Source: Morinoia aosen (Eukaryota; Arthropoda; Malacostraca; Amphipoda; Talitridae). From it: a stretch of 64,000 nucleotides of DNA. This document shows positions 1 to 13,700 of this stretch, piece by piece. A program made the translations under genes and the position numbers. Location of the stretch: NCBI GenBank assembly GCA_030386875.1, contig CM059562.1, positions 46,087,757-46,151,756 of the forward strand, written 5' to 3'. The notes under the pieces are model-generated. The model did not search any database. It saw only the letters and a program-made list of their open reading frames with translations, and was not told the DNA's origin. Within the stretch, counting starts at the first letter, position 1, and every line of letters begins with the position of its first letter.

Positions 1-331
1 CGCTAAAATATTTCTACCCACAATGTTTGAAAAAGCTATGATACTGTTTTATAATTGTTCCAGGAAATTCCGCAAAAAATTAATTACATGATAATATGTT
101 AGTTATGGTTGCTGATAGAATAATCATGTAAATAGTTCACTGACGCATGATCTGAAACCTCATAAATACTTGAATATGGATTATTTTGCAGTAATGGACG
201 TGTAGCGACATCACAGAACAAGGAAAACATTCGTTCAGACGTGTAAATATACACATCTGTGGATGTAACAACTCGAATTTGGAATTGTTAAACTAATAAA
301 CAATATCTTAGTATAAAAGAATCTTTTGTAT

Positions 332-616
332 TTAACAAACATCGGCATCTTTGGGATGCTTTATTTCCAATCAAGACTGATACATATGATCTTGAGCATT
401 GGTTTTTCAAATGTCTTATAACTAACACTATATATAGGACACCATGACGGTTCCCCCGTAAAGCCGGTACCCATTTCCGACACTTGGGTTGAGTGGGGTA
501 TTGTGCTTGAGCTTTCCCTTAAACCCAACGGGGAAAATCGCCGAGCCAGCGCCGGGATACGAACCCTCGTCTCCAACATACAAGGCCGATCCCTTAACCT
601 CTATGCCACGGCGAGC
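332..616 (-). mobile_element. tRNA-derived SINE, copy A
   Basis: The minus strand begins with a tRNA-like head: a degraded box A near 599-611 and box B GGTTCGTATCC (rc of 555-565). A conserved body of about 200 bp follows, ending AATAAAGCATCCCAAAGATGC and a short GTTTGTT tail at 332-340. It matches the copy at 1829-2123 along almost its whole length, with scattered substitutions. Box A here carries changes (GGCATAGAGG), so this copy is probably older. Confidence 0.85.
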
Positions 617-1494
617 ACTTTGATGTGCGGCACCAAGTTTCAGTTTAATGGCAATTTTCACGTAAAACTCAAACATCATAACCGTTTTTAGGAGAAACTA
701 ACAGTTTTTTAGTAGCATTGCTTTCAAGGTTATTTTTACCGATGTAATACTGATAAAACGCAAACTTGAATAATTCTGTATCGGTTTTGCACAGCACTTT
801 GTGCTGGTCCAGAAAAAGTAAAAGATCCTTCCTCTCCACATTTGGCTCACATTTAACAATCCTATGTGTGTGCGCACATATAAATTTTCATATGTATATA
901 TACGCACCTATGCATTTATATGTTTCTATTCCTATTTTTTGAGTAAAAATAAAACCTCGAAACACATTACATTTTACCTAAAGCTCTGTGACCAGTTAAC
1001 ACTGAACCATATTCCAGAAATAAATATATTTATTGCACTTGCTTAATGATTCAAAAATAGATCTATCACTATACCCCAGAGAGCGCATCTGCGAATAAAA
1101 ACAATGAAAAATATAAGAAGACAAATGAAATGAAGCGCTCGTGAAAAATTATCAGCTCTCTGTACGTATGCTAAACAAGCCATGAATTTCTTTTTGCGTG
1201 TAAGTTTGTTTACGCGTTTCTTTTCTAGATGTGCGTGTTGTGTTGCGTGATGTTCTATATAAATTACTTTGTGACTAACTTTTCTCAATACTTGACAGTC
1301 ATTTCCGGCGGTGTTTCAAGCCGCTTTGGTATAGCGTTTTTATCTTTCCTTACTTTCGATACAACAAATAATTCAGGAATTCCGAAGAATTCTCCGTTAG
1401 TATTTTGAATTATTTATAAGTTGTCAGCCATCTCTTGGGGTATAAAATCTCCAAGAAATAATATTTTTGATTTAACTAGCTATTGACAGGGGTA
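617..1494. other. AT-rich flank, no gene seen
   Basis: Open frames are short and unlike known proteins. No convincing repeat or splice structure was found. Confidence 0.5.
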
Positions 1495-1690
1495 ATCTAT
1501 TTGCACGCCACGTATGGTTTGTTTATAAGTACGCGTCGTTTGGTTCATCTATTTGTACACCTCGGATAGTTTGTCTAATAGTACGCCTCGGATAATTTGT
1601 CTATTAGTACTCCTCGAATGGTTTGTCTATTAGTAGACCACGTACAGTATGTCTATTAGTACTCCTCATTGGTACGTTTGTCTAAGGACG
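1495..1690 (+). repeat. Degenerate 26-bp tandem repeat, about 7 copies
   Basis: Units vary around TTTGTCTATTAGTACKCCTC plus six bases, spaced about 26 bp. The central units are the most alike and the edges drift. No coding potential is seen. Confidence 0.75.
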
Positions 1691-1828
1691 TCTTGTGCTG
1701 AAAAATTTTTTATAAGCCAAGATGTTGTCATGTCTCTCATGTGCCAACCTTTTTTGAAATAAACGGGCTTCTTTTTTTTTCTTTCTCACTGGAGACCTAA
1801 CCTGTGTTTCCTCAGTGTTACTATTTGC

Positions 1829-2123
1829 TTTCCGTGGTACAGTGGTTAAGGGGTCGGACTTGTATGTTGGAGTCGCGGGTTCGTATCCCGGCGCTGGCGC
1901 GGAGATTTTCCCCGTTGGGTATAAGGGAAAGCTCAAGCACAATACCCCACTCAACCCAGGCGTCGGGAATGGGTACCGGCTTTACGGGGGAACCGTCATG
2001 GTGTCCTATGTATAGGGTTAGTTATAAGACATTTGAAAAAGCAATGCTTAAGATCATATGTATCAGGCTTGATTGGAAATAAAGCATCCCAAAGATGCCA
2101 ATGTTTGTTTGTTTGTTTGTTTA
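1829..2123 (+). mobile_element. tRNA-derived SINE, copy B, with (GTTT)n tail
   Basis: The head has pol III box A TGGTACAGTGG (1835-1845) and box B GGTTCGTATCC (1878-1888), 32 bp apart as in tRNA genes. A unique body follows and the tail is a GTTT repeat at 2103-2123. It is the better-preserved copy of the family at 332-616 and points the opposite way. Both bodies share the block around GGGTACCGGCTTTACGGGGG, so they come from one source element. Confidence 0.9.
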
Positions 2124-5100
2124 TTACTTAGGAGAAAAATGATTAATATTTATAACTAAAAAACTAATAGTTTATACGTAAAAGATATATGTTTGAACTC
2201 AAGTTTAGTGCCATGTGCCAAAAAAACACCTGATATGAAATACTTGGCATTGGTACGCTCTAGAGTGTAGGTATTGACAAAGAAAATGCTTGATATAACA
2301 TAGTTTTTCGATTTATGAGGTAGAAAATACCTATCTACGTATAAATAACTGTACAATCCCACCTACCACTATCTTCCATAGCGTTTGCTATAACTGACCA
2401 TTGTTCATTAACATAGTTATGATCGAAATATTATGAGATGCACCCCCTATCGCAGGAACAGCTTGTACCCAGGAGATCAGAAGTTCGACATCCTCCCCGT
2501 ACGAACTCTAGGGTGCAACTGACTGCTAGCTCCCGAGCAGTGTTTTATCACCCGAGATAAAACGCCGCTGGCGCTTGCTTCAGACAGCGCTGCCCTGCTC
2601 TGCTCTGTGCTACTTGTCTGGCCACCCTAATAGGAATACCACTAACATAAAACACAGCGCCGGCTCTGCTCTGCTCTGCCCTGCTCCACTGCTGTTTGTC
2701 TGGCCGCGGCCTTACCCTCTAAGCGCTGCGGGCCTCGATATGGACTTGTGTTGTACAGTAAAATAAATCGCACTCATTGGATTGAAGCAATTTTTATTCA
2801 GTGATTAGCCTACTCTTTTATGATGGCGTCAAGAGGCCAAAAGTTTAAATGAAGAGTTTAAATATTTCGTTAATAATAATTGCGAAGATTGCGAAGGCTG
2901 ATACAAACGCTGTGACTAATCCCCGGAAAATTTTTGAATTTATATTTTCCAGCTTAAACTGAAACTGAACTTGTAAGACTAATCTTGACAAAGCTTCAGT
3001 AAAGAACTCAACTGGCCCCTTCATGTGAATTATTCCTGAAATTTCTGTTTACAGCCTGAGCAAAAATTCTCGGCTAGAAACTGCACGTCAGATTTGTTGT
3101 GATGCAGGCATTTGAAATGACTTAGATGCAGACATTTCAAAACGAAAATAGCTGTATTACTGAGCTCATACGAGTGCTTTCATAGACACGGATAATTTTA
3201 CAGGTGCTTATGAATTGTATTGAGAGGGAGAAAGTAAATCATTTCATTTTGGAAACACGGAAATCTAAGCTGGAGATATTTTTACAGTATGTTTATTTCT
3301 GACGACTGATAGAAAGTGTGGGAATGTTGTCCAAGGCAGAAAGCCATTTTCAGTTGCACATAATATCACTGAAATGCGTTAATAGTTTCTTTACCGAACG
3401 CGAGCGTAAATTCTTTACAGTATTATTTTATATCAATTTTACGTTATATCGAAGCTCTGTTTTTGCTTAATGAGCTAAGTGAGCTTTCTTTAAGCTGACG
3501 GTTGTGTACGCAAGAAACGAGAAAATGAAAAAAATGAGATCCTGATAATAGTGATTATAAATCTACTGAAAGACACTCTGAAGACCCGAGACACGTTTCT
3601 GGTCATATTGACGGCATCGCGGCATGCCACCGTACGCTATTTATGTCATTGTGAAGAAGACATACAAATTGCAGTTTACGCCTCTGAGGAGGTTTAGTGG
3701 GCCTGGAAGAGCTGGAGGGAAGGAAGCCAGCGACCATGAGCCAGGCCGTCACCCAATCCCCGACGGCTGTCTGCTGATTGCATTTTACGAGTCCCCTGCA
3801 CCGCAGCGCGCCGCCTGCTCTCTCGGCCCAGCCGGTGTGTCACAACTGCCGCTGTGGTTGCGTGCTGCTCTTCATTTCTGTTCGTGTGCTTGTGCACTCA
3901 ACGAGCGTCTGTGAAAGTGGACTTTTTCTTCAACTTATATAGTAGACTCGTGTCTGTGAGTGGGACCGTGCCCAAAGGCGTGCGTGAGCGTCTGGCTGCG
4001 GTCATTGTTGAGTGCTATTCATACATAGCAGCACGTGACAACTGCACTTATTGGGTAAATTCGAAACGCACGTAATGGAGAAACTAAAAATCAGTTGGCC
4101 ATCCAATACTGATGGCAATTGCCCTTTCTTTTCTCTACAGTTTTCCGCCGGTTCATTATAACTGCAGTAGTGAGGTATAATCTACTTTGATGGCTGATGA
4201 GAGTTGCTCAACTCGTACTTTCAGAGTCAAATTTAAAATATGGAAAAATATGACAAGTCCTTCATACGATGTCGTTTGACAAGAAATTGCTCTTTGGACT
4301 TTTCCAAGCCTTAAATTTTCTCTGATATGATGAATCTGGTCTCACTCAGTATGATTTTTGCTCGCCGCGTCACGGCGTGGACTGCAGGGAGGCGCCCCTC
4401 AACGCGGCCGCTGCCCCGCTCGGCCGCTGCGTAATCAGAGCAGCGAGCCCCGCTCCCCTCCCTGCCCGGCCACTCTTCAAGTTAGGCCCAAAAGTTAATT
4501 AGCAACATTGCCTTAATTTTCCAAGATTGCGAAAGCCCGCAAGAAACTGATGAGTGAAATAAAGAAACAGAAGCCTCCGTGACACCTCGCGCTGCACAAC
4601 TTCCTCCAAAAGACTCAGACTTCCGTCTCAGTCGTAAGTTCATTATGGTCTTACGTGACCTTGTTTCTCCTTTTGAAATTATTAATTACTTAACTCCCTA
4701 CTCGAGTTTCAATCCACACAAAACGTAGAACTCTCACAAAATATTTAAGAAAGGAAAATGAGTCACAGACTTGTGTTTCAAGGAACAGAAAACTACGCAA
4801 AAATTAAGAGCTTCATAATGCTTTGTATTTTTTCCTGATTTATCAAGCTGTCAATTTCAAAATGAACAAAAGCTAAACTTATATGAGTCAAAACGAATGA
4901 AGTACTGTAAAATTTTACTTATGGTGATTGTGAACTCATTTCTCAGGATTAGCATTTCGTGCATTGTTTTATTTTCAGTTCTTCGTAAATTCATTAGTAG
5001 AAAACATAAAATACTTTCTCCTTATTCGTTTAGCACGTTTATATTCATTACATGCGTACCTTGTGGATGTACAGAGCTAGAATGTTCTTACTTCATATGT

Positions 5101-7170
5101 AATCGTGATGTTACTTCTGAATATTTATATTTACCTCTCTTGAGACTTATCATAATGAGCTGATTTGTTCAATCATATCATCGATCGATTTCATGGATTT
5201 TCTTTCTGTTCATCCTACATTTTCATGCACATACTCCATGTATGTAGCTAAGCTTCCTTAATTCGACGAGGTATCACAATCGTCCTACAGCTGCTTCAAC
5301 CACTGTCAGAAAGCCTCACAATCAATATCTCATCTCAAAATTAAGGTGCTTTTTCTTTTCAAACCTATTTTATAGCATTGTCAATAGAACGTATTTTTTA
5401 GCTGCGCAGGGTTTGATTTTTTATAGACGCGCATTATTGCTTGCTCGCTAAATAGCTGTGTGACCAATGGACAAATTTGTAACCTTCACACATTGTCTCC
5501 AATTTGTGAGATTTGAGCAAATCTTTCAATCTGTATTCCTTGAGGTATTCTGCATGAGGTATTAGATGTACGAGTATTATGCATGAGCTATTGTAAAATG
5601 TGGATGAGCAGGACATTTTTGAACGACGTGCACGTACAGAGAGAATGATCGATTTCAAACGATTTCTCGGAGATTCAATTTTTAGGCTAAAAAGAGCTAT
5701 ATACAGTATATACTAACATGATCATGAACATTTTAAAATACTAAGATTTTGAATGCATGAAACACAATCATCAGTTCTGAAAGAAGATCAGCATAGTGGA
5801 GAAATACATCTTTTCGAGAAGGTCTTGCGAAAATGATTTCTGAAACCACTCGTAAGTAAACAAATGCAAATTTCTCGAAATGATGTTTAGGATACTCTTC
5901 ATCCTTATTAAAACGAGTAATGTAATGGTACAGTAAAGGTAATTTAAATGGTGACGACATACAATGGTTTCGGTTAGTTGATTGGAAAGTTGTCAGAATT
6001 CTAAATCACGGACGGTACCCGCGATGTAAACGGAAATTAAATTAAAAAAAGAATTGTATTTCTATGTAGATGATTTTTGATTGAAGAATAATTTTTGATT
6101 GATGATTTGGATGATTTGACAGAGGTTTTGTCTATACTGAAGGAGAGTTCCTGGCGTTAAGTATCATACACATAACATGAGCGAAATACTGCAATATATG
6201 TCAGATTGCTCTCATTAAAGTTAAGCGCATTTGCAAACGAAACCAATGAGCATCAGCCGTTTATGGAACTCCTTTCTTTTAACGTAAAAACATTTGTCTA
6301 AAAGCAGTATAAAATTTAGTTGAAATTAAAAGATAACCATTCTGAAGACATGTTCCTTACCTCACAGGGCTGTACGGGTGTATTGGTTTCATCTCTCTAA
6401 TCTCTAAGCTAAGATCTCTCTAAAATAATATCGATGTTATACAGGGGGCCAGGACCGCAGAGTCCCGCGCTCTGAAGCATTACTTTCTGAGTTGATCTCA
6501 ATTGTTTACCTACTCGAGTGAAGTGATGTGCAACTTTCTGGGGCGTCCCGAGCTTCGAATAAGCTCTTCATGTGCCGAGTTCTCTCCTACTTGAAAATAA
6601 CTTTTTATTTTCAAAATGATTCGATTTTTAAGTGTCTTTAGCCTTCTGTTGTCTGGTTTTCAGCACGAAATATATTCTGTAATTCGAGTTACAATTCGTA
6701 GTTACTTGTTTGCGATCATCTTTCCTGACAATTTGATGTTTAGAAAGTTCATTTGATATTATCGCTTGTGCGTTTTTTATTCATCCAATCACATTTTGAT
6801 TGCATCACAATTCAAGAGAGGCTCAATTATTGTTTTGATTTTTTTGTATCTGGAGAGTGTGTTGGTAACTCTTAAGTATTATTGTATTAAATGACTAGCA
6901 CAAAAGAAAATTTTTGGCCATGAATAACCTGAATAACTTTCCACAGTTTTGGTATTATATTGTTTATATTCGCAAAATACACGCACTCGCTTTCGTAGTT
7001 GCAATATTATTTGCACTTATATAGTTTCATTTGGGAACGATTGTTGATGAATGGAAATGAATAAAACGAGCAGAAAAACAAATAAATTTTAAGGGTGAAG
7101 TGAAGCGAATAAGATGAGCGCCCGAATGATAGAAAAAACGACAGTGTTTGTCTCAGTGCATGAGTGTTGA
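2124..7170. other. 3' flank of the Beat-like gene; no gene seen
   Basis: AT-rich sequence with short frames only. GC-rich islands lie at about 2540-2740 (CTGCTCTG-rich, imperfectly repeated), 3680-3900 and 4370-4500. The last two may be regulatory. No transposable-element protein was recognised. Confidence 0.5.
4370..4530. promoter_or_regulatory. GC-rich block with homeodomain-type motifs, candidate regulatory
   Basis: A GC-rich stretch followed by AAGTTAATTAGCAAC and CCTTAATTTTCC. The TTAATTA-type cores suit homeodomain binding. It sits 3 kb beyond the Beat-like 3' end in AT-rich DNA. Support is composition and short motifs only. Confidence 0.25.
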
Positions 7171-7176
7171 AAAAGT

Positions 7177-7187
7177 TTTATTTTATT
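7177..7187 (-). terminator. Candidate polyadenylation signals of the Beat-like gene
   Basis: The plus-strand run TTTATTTTATT reads as two overlapping AATAAA hexamers on the minus strand, about 350 nt after the TAA stop. They are the closest clear signals, giving a 3' UTR of roughly 380 nt. Nothing else supports the cleavage site. Confidence 0.4.
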
Positions 7188-7537
7188 ACGATCCATGGTT
7201 GGAAGTGTTGAGGTAAATGATATAAGTTGAATTGCTGCATCACGGAATGGTTTCTTAGAATCGATATTCTCTACACTAACTTCGGTTGAAAACCACCCCA
7301 ATTGCTGAAAACGATGGAATATAACACACAAAACAACAACAATTGAAAGCTTTCTATGTATGTAAGCAAATAAGTCCATAGCATTAAATTTAGCTATGAT
7401 TCTATGTTGAAAGCGTTACCTATTTGTTGAGCATCCAGGAGTGGAGGGAGGTTCTTTTGAAATAAAGTGCCATATATGAAAATGTTCGGTGGTTGTTACC
7501 AGTTTTTTTAACCAGTCTGAGGGATGACAAAACAGTT

Positions 7538-7765
7538 TTACTGACCAGCAGCACTGGCGAAGATGTGATTGTAGGCCGCGCTGGAGTCAAGGTAGAGTTT
7601 CCTGCTCTTGGTGGTGAGGTAGCCCGTTACGTTGGCAACGCACGTTACGTTTGCCGTCATGTCCTCGAAGTGCATCGGCGCCACGAACTTGAGGCCAATT
7701 TTGCTGGTGACGCGGTGGTTTTGGTCCTCGTAGTCGGGGAAGGGGAAGCTGTCCATGAAGCTCAC
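7538..7765 (-). CDS. Beat-like gene, last exon: end of Ig domain 2 and stop
   Basis: The acceptor TGCACTGTGCGCAG|GTG opens a frame of 75 codons to TAA at 7540-7538. It begins VSFMDSFPFPDYEDQ and includes HRVTSKIGLKFV and DMTANVTCVANVTG, which supplies the second Ig2 cysteine (C406) and two sequons. The tail after Ig2 is only about 30 residues, ends SAAGQ and has no membrane or GPI-type segment. A possible donor (GCTG|GTCAGT) overlaps the stop codon, so an isoform could bypass this stop and use a further exon to the left. The local exon is GC-rich and keeps phase 0 with exon 5. Confidence 0.85.
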   Translation of the reverse strand: MSFMDSFPFPDYEDQNHRVTSKIGLKFVAPMHFEDMTANVTCVANVTGYLTTKSRKLYLDSSAAYNHIFASAAGQ

Positions 7766-10700
7766 CTGCGCACAGTGCAACACATTGTAGCGTTAGGAGC
7801 AGTTCTACGTAGACTGTTTTGTGCAGTTCGAGCGCATACTAGAGGGAGTGAATTTAATTCTACCATTTTTGATACATGCTGTTTTGTCGAAGGATTCTCA
7901 AACATAGTGCGTTAGAATCGATGGAATATTAAATATTATCATATTTTACATAATGTGCTATGAATTTTTATGTTTCTTTTATTCAAAATTGAATGCAAAT
8001 TTTTCAATAGCTCGTCCTTCTGCTCTCTGACCTCGAAGAGATTAGTACTCCCACTCTCATTCCTGCCCATTCGAACACTAATACTATATATTAGTATTAT
8101 TCCTGCCCATTCGAACACTAATACCTTTGCCTGTATATATTTTTCAAAAATTTTCCTTCCATCAGGCAACGTTAGGTGAACTGTTTTCGTTTTTAATTTT
8201 CACACCTGAGAGCATGCTGAGATGTTTTAAATACGTATATTTTGTGAGGTAAATGTATTGCGCAATCAATTATTCTCGGCCATATTGCTCACGGCAAATG
8301 AAAATTTGTCGCATGTCAAAAATATTAACGAAACAATCACTTTATGAAGATGCTCTAGCTTAAGACGAAGTTTTTCAAGTTTGAGGTCGACCAGTTGCAA
8401 GAAGTCCCTTTAGAAAGTTTGCTCAGTTTCAGGGATTTTAGTTTATTTTTTACGATTTCAAGCTTCTGGTATATGCGACATGCAAGAAAGGAATGAAATT
8501 CACCGAAGAGTTTTTTGTACTATTGCATTGGCTGATAATAATTCGTTTACTCTAGATTTGCTTGCTTATTCTCGTCATTAAAAAACAAGGCGAAAATCGC
8601 TGCACGTAGAGTCATTTTTATCAAAAATGATCAAATATAACTGAACGTTTCGGACTAACTGTCCATCTTCCGAAAAGATTTCTGTAAAACGAAACCAAAA
8701 TAGGAAGAATTAATATGCTAATGAAGTATCTATAAAATCTAAACTTTGAAAGAACACGAACAACGGTAAAAAAATAAAAGGCAAAGAAAAAACTGAGTAA
8801 CTAAATTATGTGTTGGCAACATGAAGCGGGAAAGCACTTTGGGTGTCATTCAGAGTAGGTTTCATTTTGTAAATATGCAAAGATTCGTGAATGCGCAGAT
8901 CTGTTCTGTAAGAGGTACCGGCCAAGATTTTAAAAGCATTTTGGGATACCACAACATAGCACTCTTCTGCATGAGATCTAACAGAGGACAGTGGGGGGAC
9001 CCAAGAGGAAGACCAGTTTTGCAACTACGCCCAGCATGCTCGGAAACTCTAGTCATCAGGGTATGGTAGGTAGAATCAACGTACCGCGATAAACAACGTG
9101 AACAATTGTATTGGTACGTCAGAGACGAGCACAGTAAGATAGCAGTTTGTCTTTGAAACGAAATAGAGAACCAAATGAAAAATTATTCACGAGGAACATT
9201 TGAACTTTGAGCTGCAGGAAAAACTTGTTAATAACTGATTTAACATCTTTGCTTAGTTTCAACGACTGATCTCCAAAATACGGCAACTTCACAAAAAAAT
9301 GCTTGTTGTGCACAAAATTGAACAGATTGAGAGTTATAATAAATTTTTGACATTATGACATTCTCGTCATTATCTTGTATATCTGCCGAGTTTAATGACT
9401 GATCAGAAAGATATATTTTACGGTATAAATTCAATAATCAATCATTTCAAACTATGTTTTACCGAATCTAAATGCTTGTAGAAATTGTGAACATGTCAGT
9501 ATTGAAAATTACAATGAATCAATGTCGGTAAACTTCAAAGATTTATCTATGAGACATTATGCTGGGACTGAACATCAATCCTTCAAAAAATACGCAAAAT
9601 CAATTCCATCGTGGCTGAATTAAACTGTAACTTTAATAGGATAAGTTTTACAGAAAGTTGGCTAGCTAACTCATGAAAATAGGATTTAAATTGGAAAGTA
9701 TATGCAATATGAAAAATAAATGAGGTATATATATTTCAAACGTTTTTACCGTCATAAGAAATGAAGTTCGGGACTCAATGCCATCTAACATCAGCATGAA
9801 ATTTATTACAGAGCATTTCAAAGAGTGGGGATATCATTTCCTGTTCATGTAGGTATTGATGAATTTAATTGTTGATAAATGGTTGTCTCCTCTCTATTCG
9901 ACGGCTGAAAATGAGGGGTATTGCTCGTCATAAAACTAATAAAAAAACTATTTTCCTACATGAAGTTCTCATTTGCTTTTTCACTCAATATTGCAAATAA
10001 AATTCAAGTCGTTTTCCAGCTTCGCACGTTAAACAATTATTCGACCAGTCAAGTGTACTTTCAGGCTAAGTGTTTTAGATTGAAACAAGTTGTACGCTTA
10101 GAATAAGTTTTCCGAACGATCCCTTTGAAGCTTGAACTTGAGGGCGTACAAATTTTTAAATCGGGCTCACAAGTATATATATAATTATTTATCTATTGTG
10201 ATAATTCTTAGTTCTGATTTTTCAGACGTATAGCTTCTGGAGATCAATTGTTTAAGATTACTTGAAAAGACACTTCAGTTAACTCAGCCACCAACTTGCA
10301 CCAAGTTCAGGGAGGGTAATTTTCAAATTTTAAATAAACTAGGTTCAATTACTTACTTTTTTTCTGAAGATTATAAAATTAACTTGAGTCATTGAAGATT
10401 ATAATAATGCTCTATGTAAGTCACGGAAGAATATGAGCGCAAATTTTAGCAAAAGAGGATAACTCCCATGCACTCAATGGTGCAGATTTGTTAAATAACC
10501 CTTTTTTATTTATTTTGGGACAGAACTAATACCTCAACCTATCAACAATTGGTAGTTGTTCGTTATCTAGTTAATGAAGAGAATAACTTCTTGAGAAAGG
10601 TACTGAAAATTTTAATAAAAAGGGAAGGTCAAAGACACTTCAAAGTTTCCACCCACTCGAGTTTCTTAATGGACAGATGATACATGTAGGCGTCCAACGA

Positions 10701-13700
10701 ACAGGGGAAAATGATGTTTACATGTAAAATAAACTTGGATGGTCATCAAGCAAGCCTCAGCAGCATTACTTCACACATGGGTTAAAACAGAATAACTAGG
10801 CATGAAAAGGAAATGAATCAGCGGGTGGAATAAAAAAAACAGATTTAGACCTCGCTCGTAAATAGGAAAAAAACTACACAAAACTTTAACTGGAGAACGA
10901 AACAGGAAGTAAAGCTTGCACATTTCGGCAGCCATAGTCTTGTTTAGGACACACAAGTGTGTAAAGCCTGTCTCGTGTGTTGGCACTCTCACGTGATTCA
11001 CGCACTGAACATCGCAAGGTCACGTAACATAAAGTGAGTAACATTTTTAAAGTTCCCTAAAATATTTTACCAAATAGAAAAATAAATTTAAATCGTTCAT
11101 GATTAAGGTAAATCAACAGTTGGCCTCACACTGAGCTAAATCTAGCTTAAATTCAAAGTTAAGAAAAACATGGCATTTTTCCAGCAGCACCTTAAAAACG
11201 AGATGAGTCGTAAGGTTAGATCATAGCCTACCACAACCGATATGTAGTGCGTTTGTGTTTCCTCATCAGGAGACTCAGGGCGTCAAATTTTATTGAAGTT
11301 AAGGCTACAAAAAAGGAAGTTTTTTGGTACTTCCACTGCTAGTCAGCGTTGGCATTATGTTCAATTTGAAAAATTTGTCAAAATCTATGCTGTTACGATT
11401 AGTTAAGCAGAACTTTTTGTATCGATAGCAAAATTGTCATGCACCCAGTGAATTTCGAACCACACTACCAGCTTTCCTATAGCATCTATAGGCTGCTCCT
11501 TCCTCCAGCTCTATTTTCATCCATACGGTTAACTTTTCCATTCATTTATGTTCTTTCTAGTAAGAACTAGTTTCAAAACTAACAAGAATATTATCATAAA
11601 AATTCCTAACCGTTGGAAACGTTACCCAATCAATAAAAGATAAATGAGGTCGTCCTATACCCTATAAGGTCAATGTCTATAAGATCCCTATACCCTATAA
11701 GGTCAATGTCTATAAGATCCCTATACCCTATAAGGTCAATGTCTATAAGATCCCTATACCCTATAAGATCAATATCTTGTTTGAATTTTGAGCCCATTCC
11801 CATTCGGATAGAATATGTTTTTCCAGGTGAGTTATTAAAGCAATTTGAATAATAGTTATAAATAGTTTTTATGATGCTAGTTACACAATTGTTTTATGGT
11901 GCAATAAAATTTTAGGTCATGGTATTATGATCGATAGATTTTTTAACTAAAAATGCCTGCCTCTTGCTGCTGAATAGTTCATTTCACAGCCTAGCTAATG
12001 ATCATCAAATTCTGTACAGGGTATTTCAGAAGGCCGTTCGGAGGCATCACTTATATTAGCCATTGAAAATACTGCTCATTGACCCTTTTTACCTTTCTAG
12101 GGAAAGTGTTGGAATCAAAAATACATATTTCCGAAAGTTATCAACCTCAAAACTATTTGTAACTTGACTGTAGCTCTAGATTTCAATCTGGTATAATTAA
12201 AAAAAGAGTTATTTCATGGTAGAGGTATCAAATGAAGCATCGAAAAATCATGCTATGGGATGTTAGAGTCGCGTGGATTGAATCACTTCAGCAGATGAGG
12301 AGCCGCATAAAGTACGCATGCGAAGTGTACTTATCTCAACAATGTTTCTTTTTAATCTTGTAGGAGAAAAGGGATTTGACAGAATAAACTTAGTTCATTA
12401 GTTCATTCAAAATTAATGTGATTTAAACATTTTATCCTAGAGATTTGCAAAAAATGTTTAAATCGCACGTTTCGGGATAAATCCCATCATCAACGGAAAA
12501 ACACACGACATGAACACAAATGTGATTAGTTACAGACACCAATGGTTCGCGAGATTATGATAAATTAGATGGAAATGCACAATGGGAAAAACTAGACATA
12601 TTATTTAGTGTTGGATTACCCTTTTAAAATATGCAGTGATTCTAAAACGCGTATATCAGTAAAATTTGACTCCTGCCCTCTGATTGAAAAATCGTTGTTG
12701 AAGATTACTAAATTGCAGTTATCTGCATGAATACGGATTGCACAATGGGGTGGTTGTCCTAGCCTTGATCCTGTGCGGTAGCTGACTCCCCTACGCTCAG
12801 CGATCCTCTGCCCTTGGGTACGTGTTTAACCTGTGTTTTATAAGAGGTGCGTCGATGATACTTTTTTGCTTTTCGAAGAAAAATCTCATGCATCTCATTT
12901 CCTTGATTATTTGAATTTTAAGCATAGTCTGATCAAATTTACGATGGATGGTGAGAACAACAACAATATTACTTTCCTTGATTGTTTGGTCTGTAGAATG
13001 ATTGGCAGATTTCAAATATCCGTTTATAGGAAAACAACGTTTTCTGGACTAGGTTTGAGTTTTTTAGTTTTTGTACCTTTAAATTCAAATTAAATAGCAT
13101 CAAGACGCTTTTAAACCGTTTTTTTTAGTTTGAAACTCTTTAAAAAAATTTCTTTAACAATGGATATCGAGTTACTTTATTCGAGTCCCAGTTGAAGCAG
13201 TTTTTGTCCAAAAAGCCTAATAGTCTTCCGTCCACCGATGATCCTAAAAACAAACTTTACATTTCTCTCCCATATTTCGGTGCTCAATCCGAGAAACTAA
13301 AAGAAGAGCTGAAATCCCTTGTGGTTGAATACATTAAAATTGATTTACATGTTTTTTTGTGAACAACTTTTGTATTAAATCGTTTTACAGTTTCAAGGAG
13401 AAACTTCCCCATTGCGATGCGATCCTCAATTGTTTATGAAAAAAGTTGTGCACAGTGTGCATCCAGGTACGTCGGTTGCACCGGTCGTACCCTAGGACAG
13501 ATGATCGCTGAGCATAGGGGAGTCAGCTACCGCACAGGATCAAGGCTAGGACAACCACCCCATTCTGCAATTCGTATTCATGCACACAACTGCAATTCAA
13601 TAGTCTCCAACAATGATTTTTCAATCATAGGGCAGAGGTCAAATTTCACTGATGTACGCGTTTTATAATCACTGCAAATTCTAAAGGATAGACCAGCACT

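Noticed and set aside
1835-1900. Possible tRNA gene from box A and box B
   Set aside because: It is continuous with a repeated SINE body and tail. The head does not form a complete cloverleaf as read by eye, and a second copy exists.
1804-2082. Plus-strand frames across the SINE
   Set aside because: They translate the tRNA-like head and SINE body and are open by chance. The same frame recurs in the other copy only because of shared descent.
7493-7915. 140-codon plus-strand frame over the last Beat-like exon
   Set aside because: It is the antisense shadow of a conserved Ig exon with correct splice sites on the minus strand.
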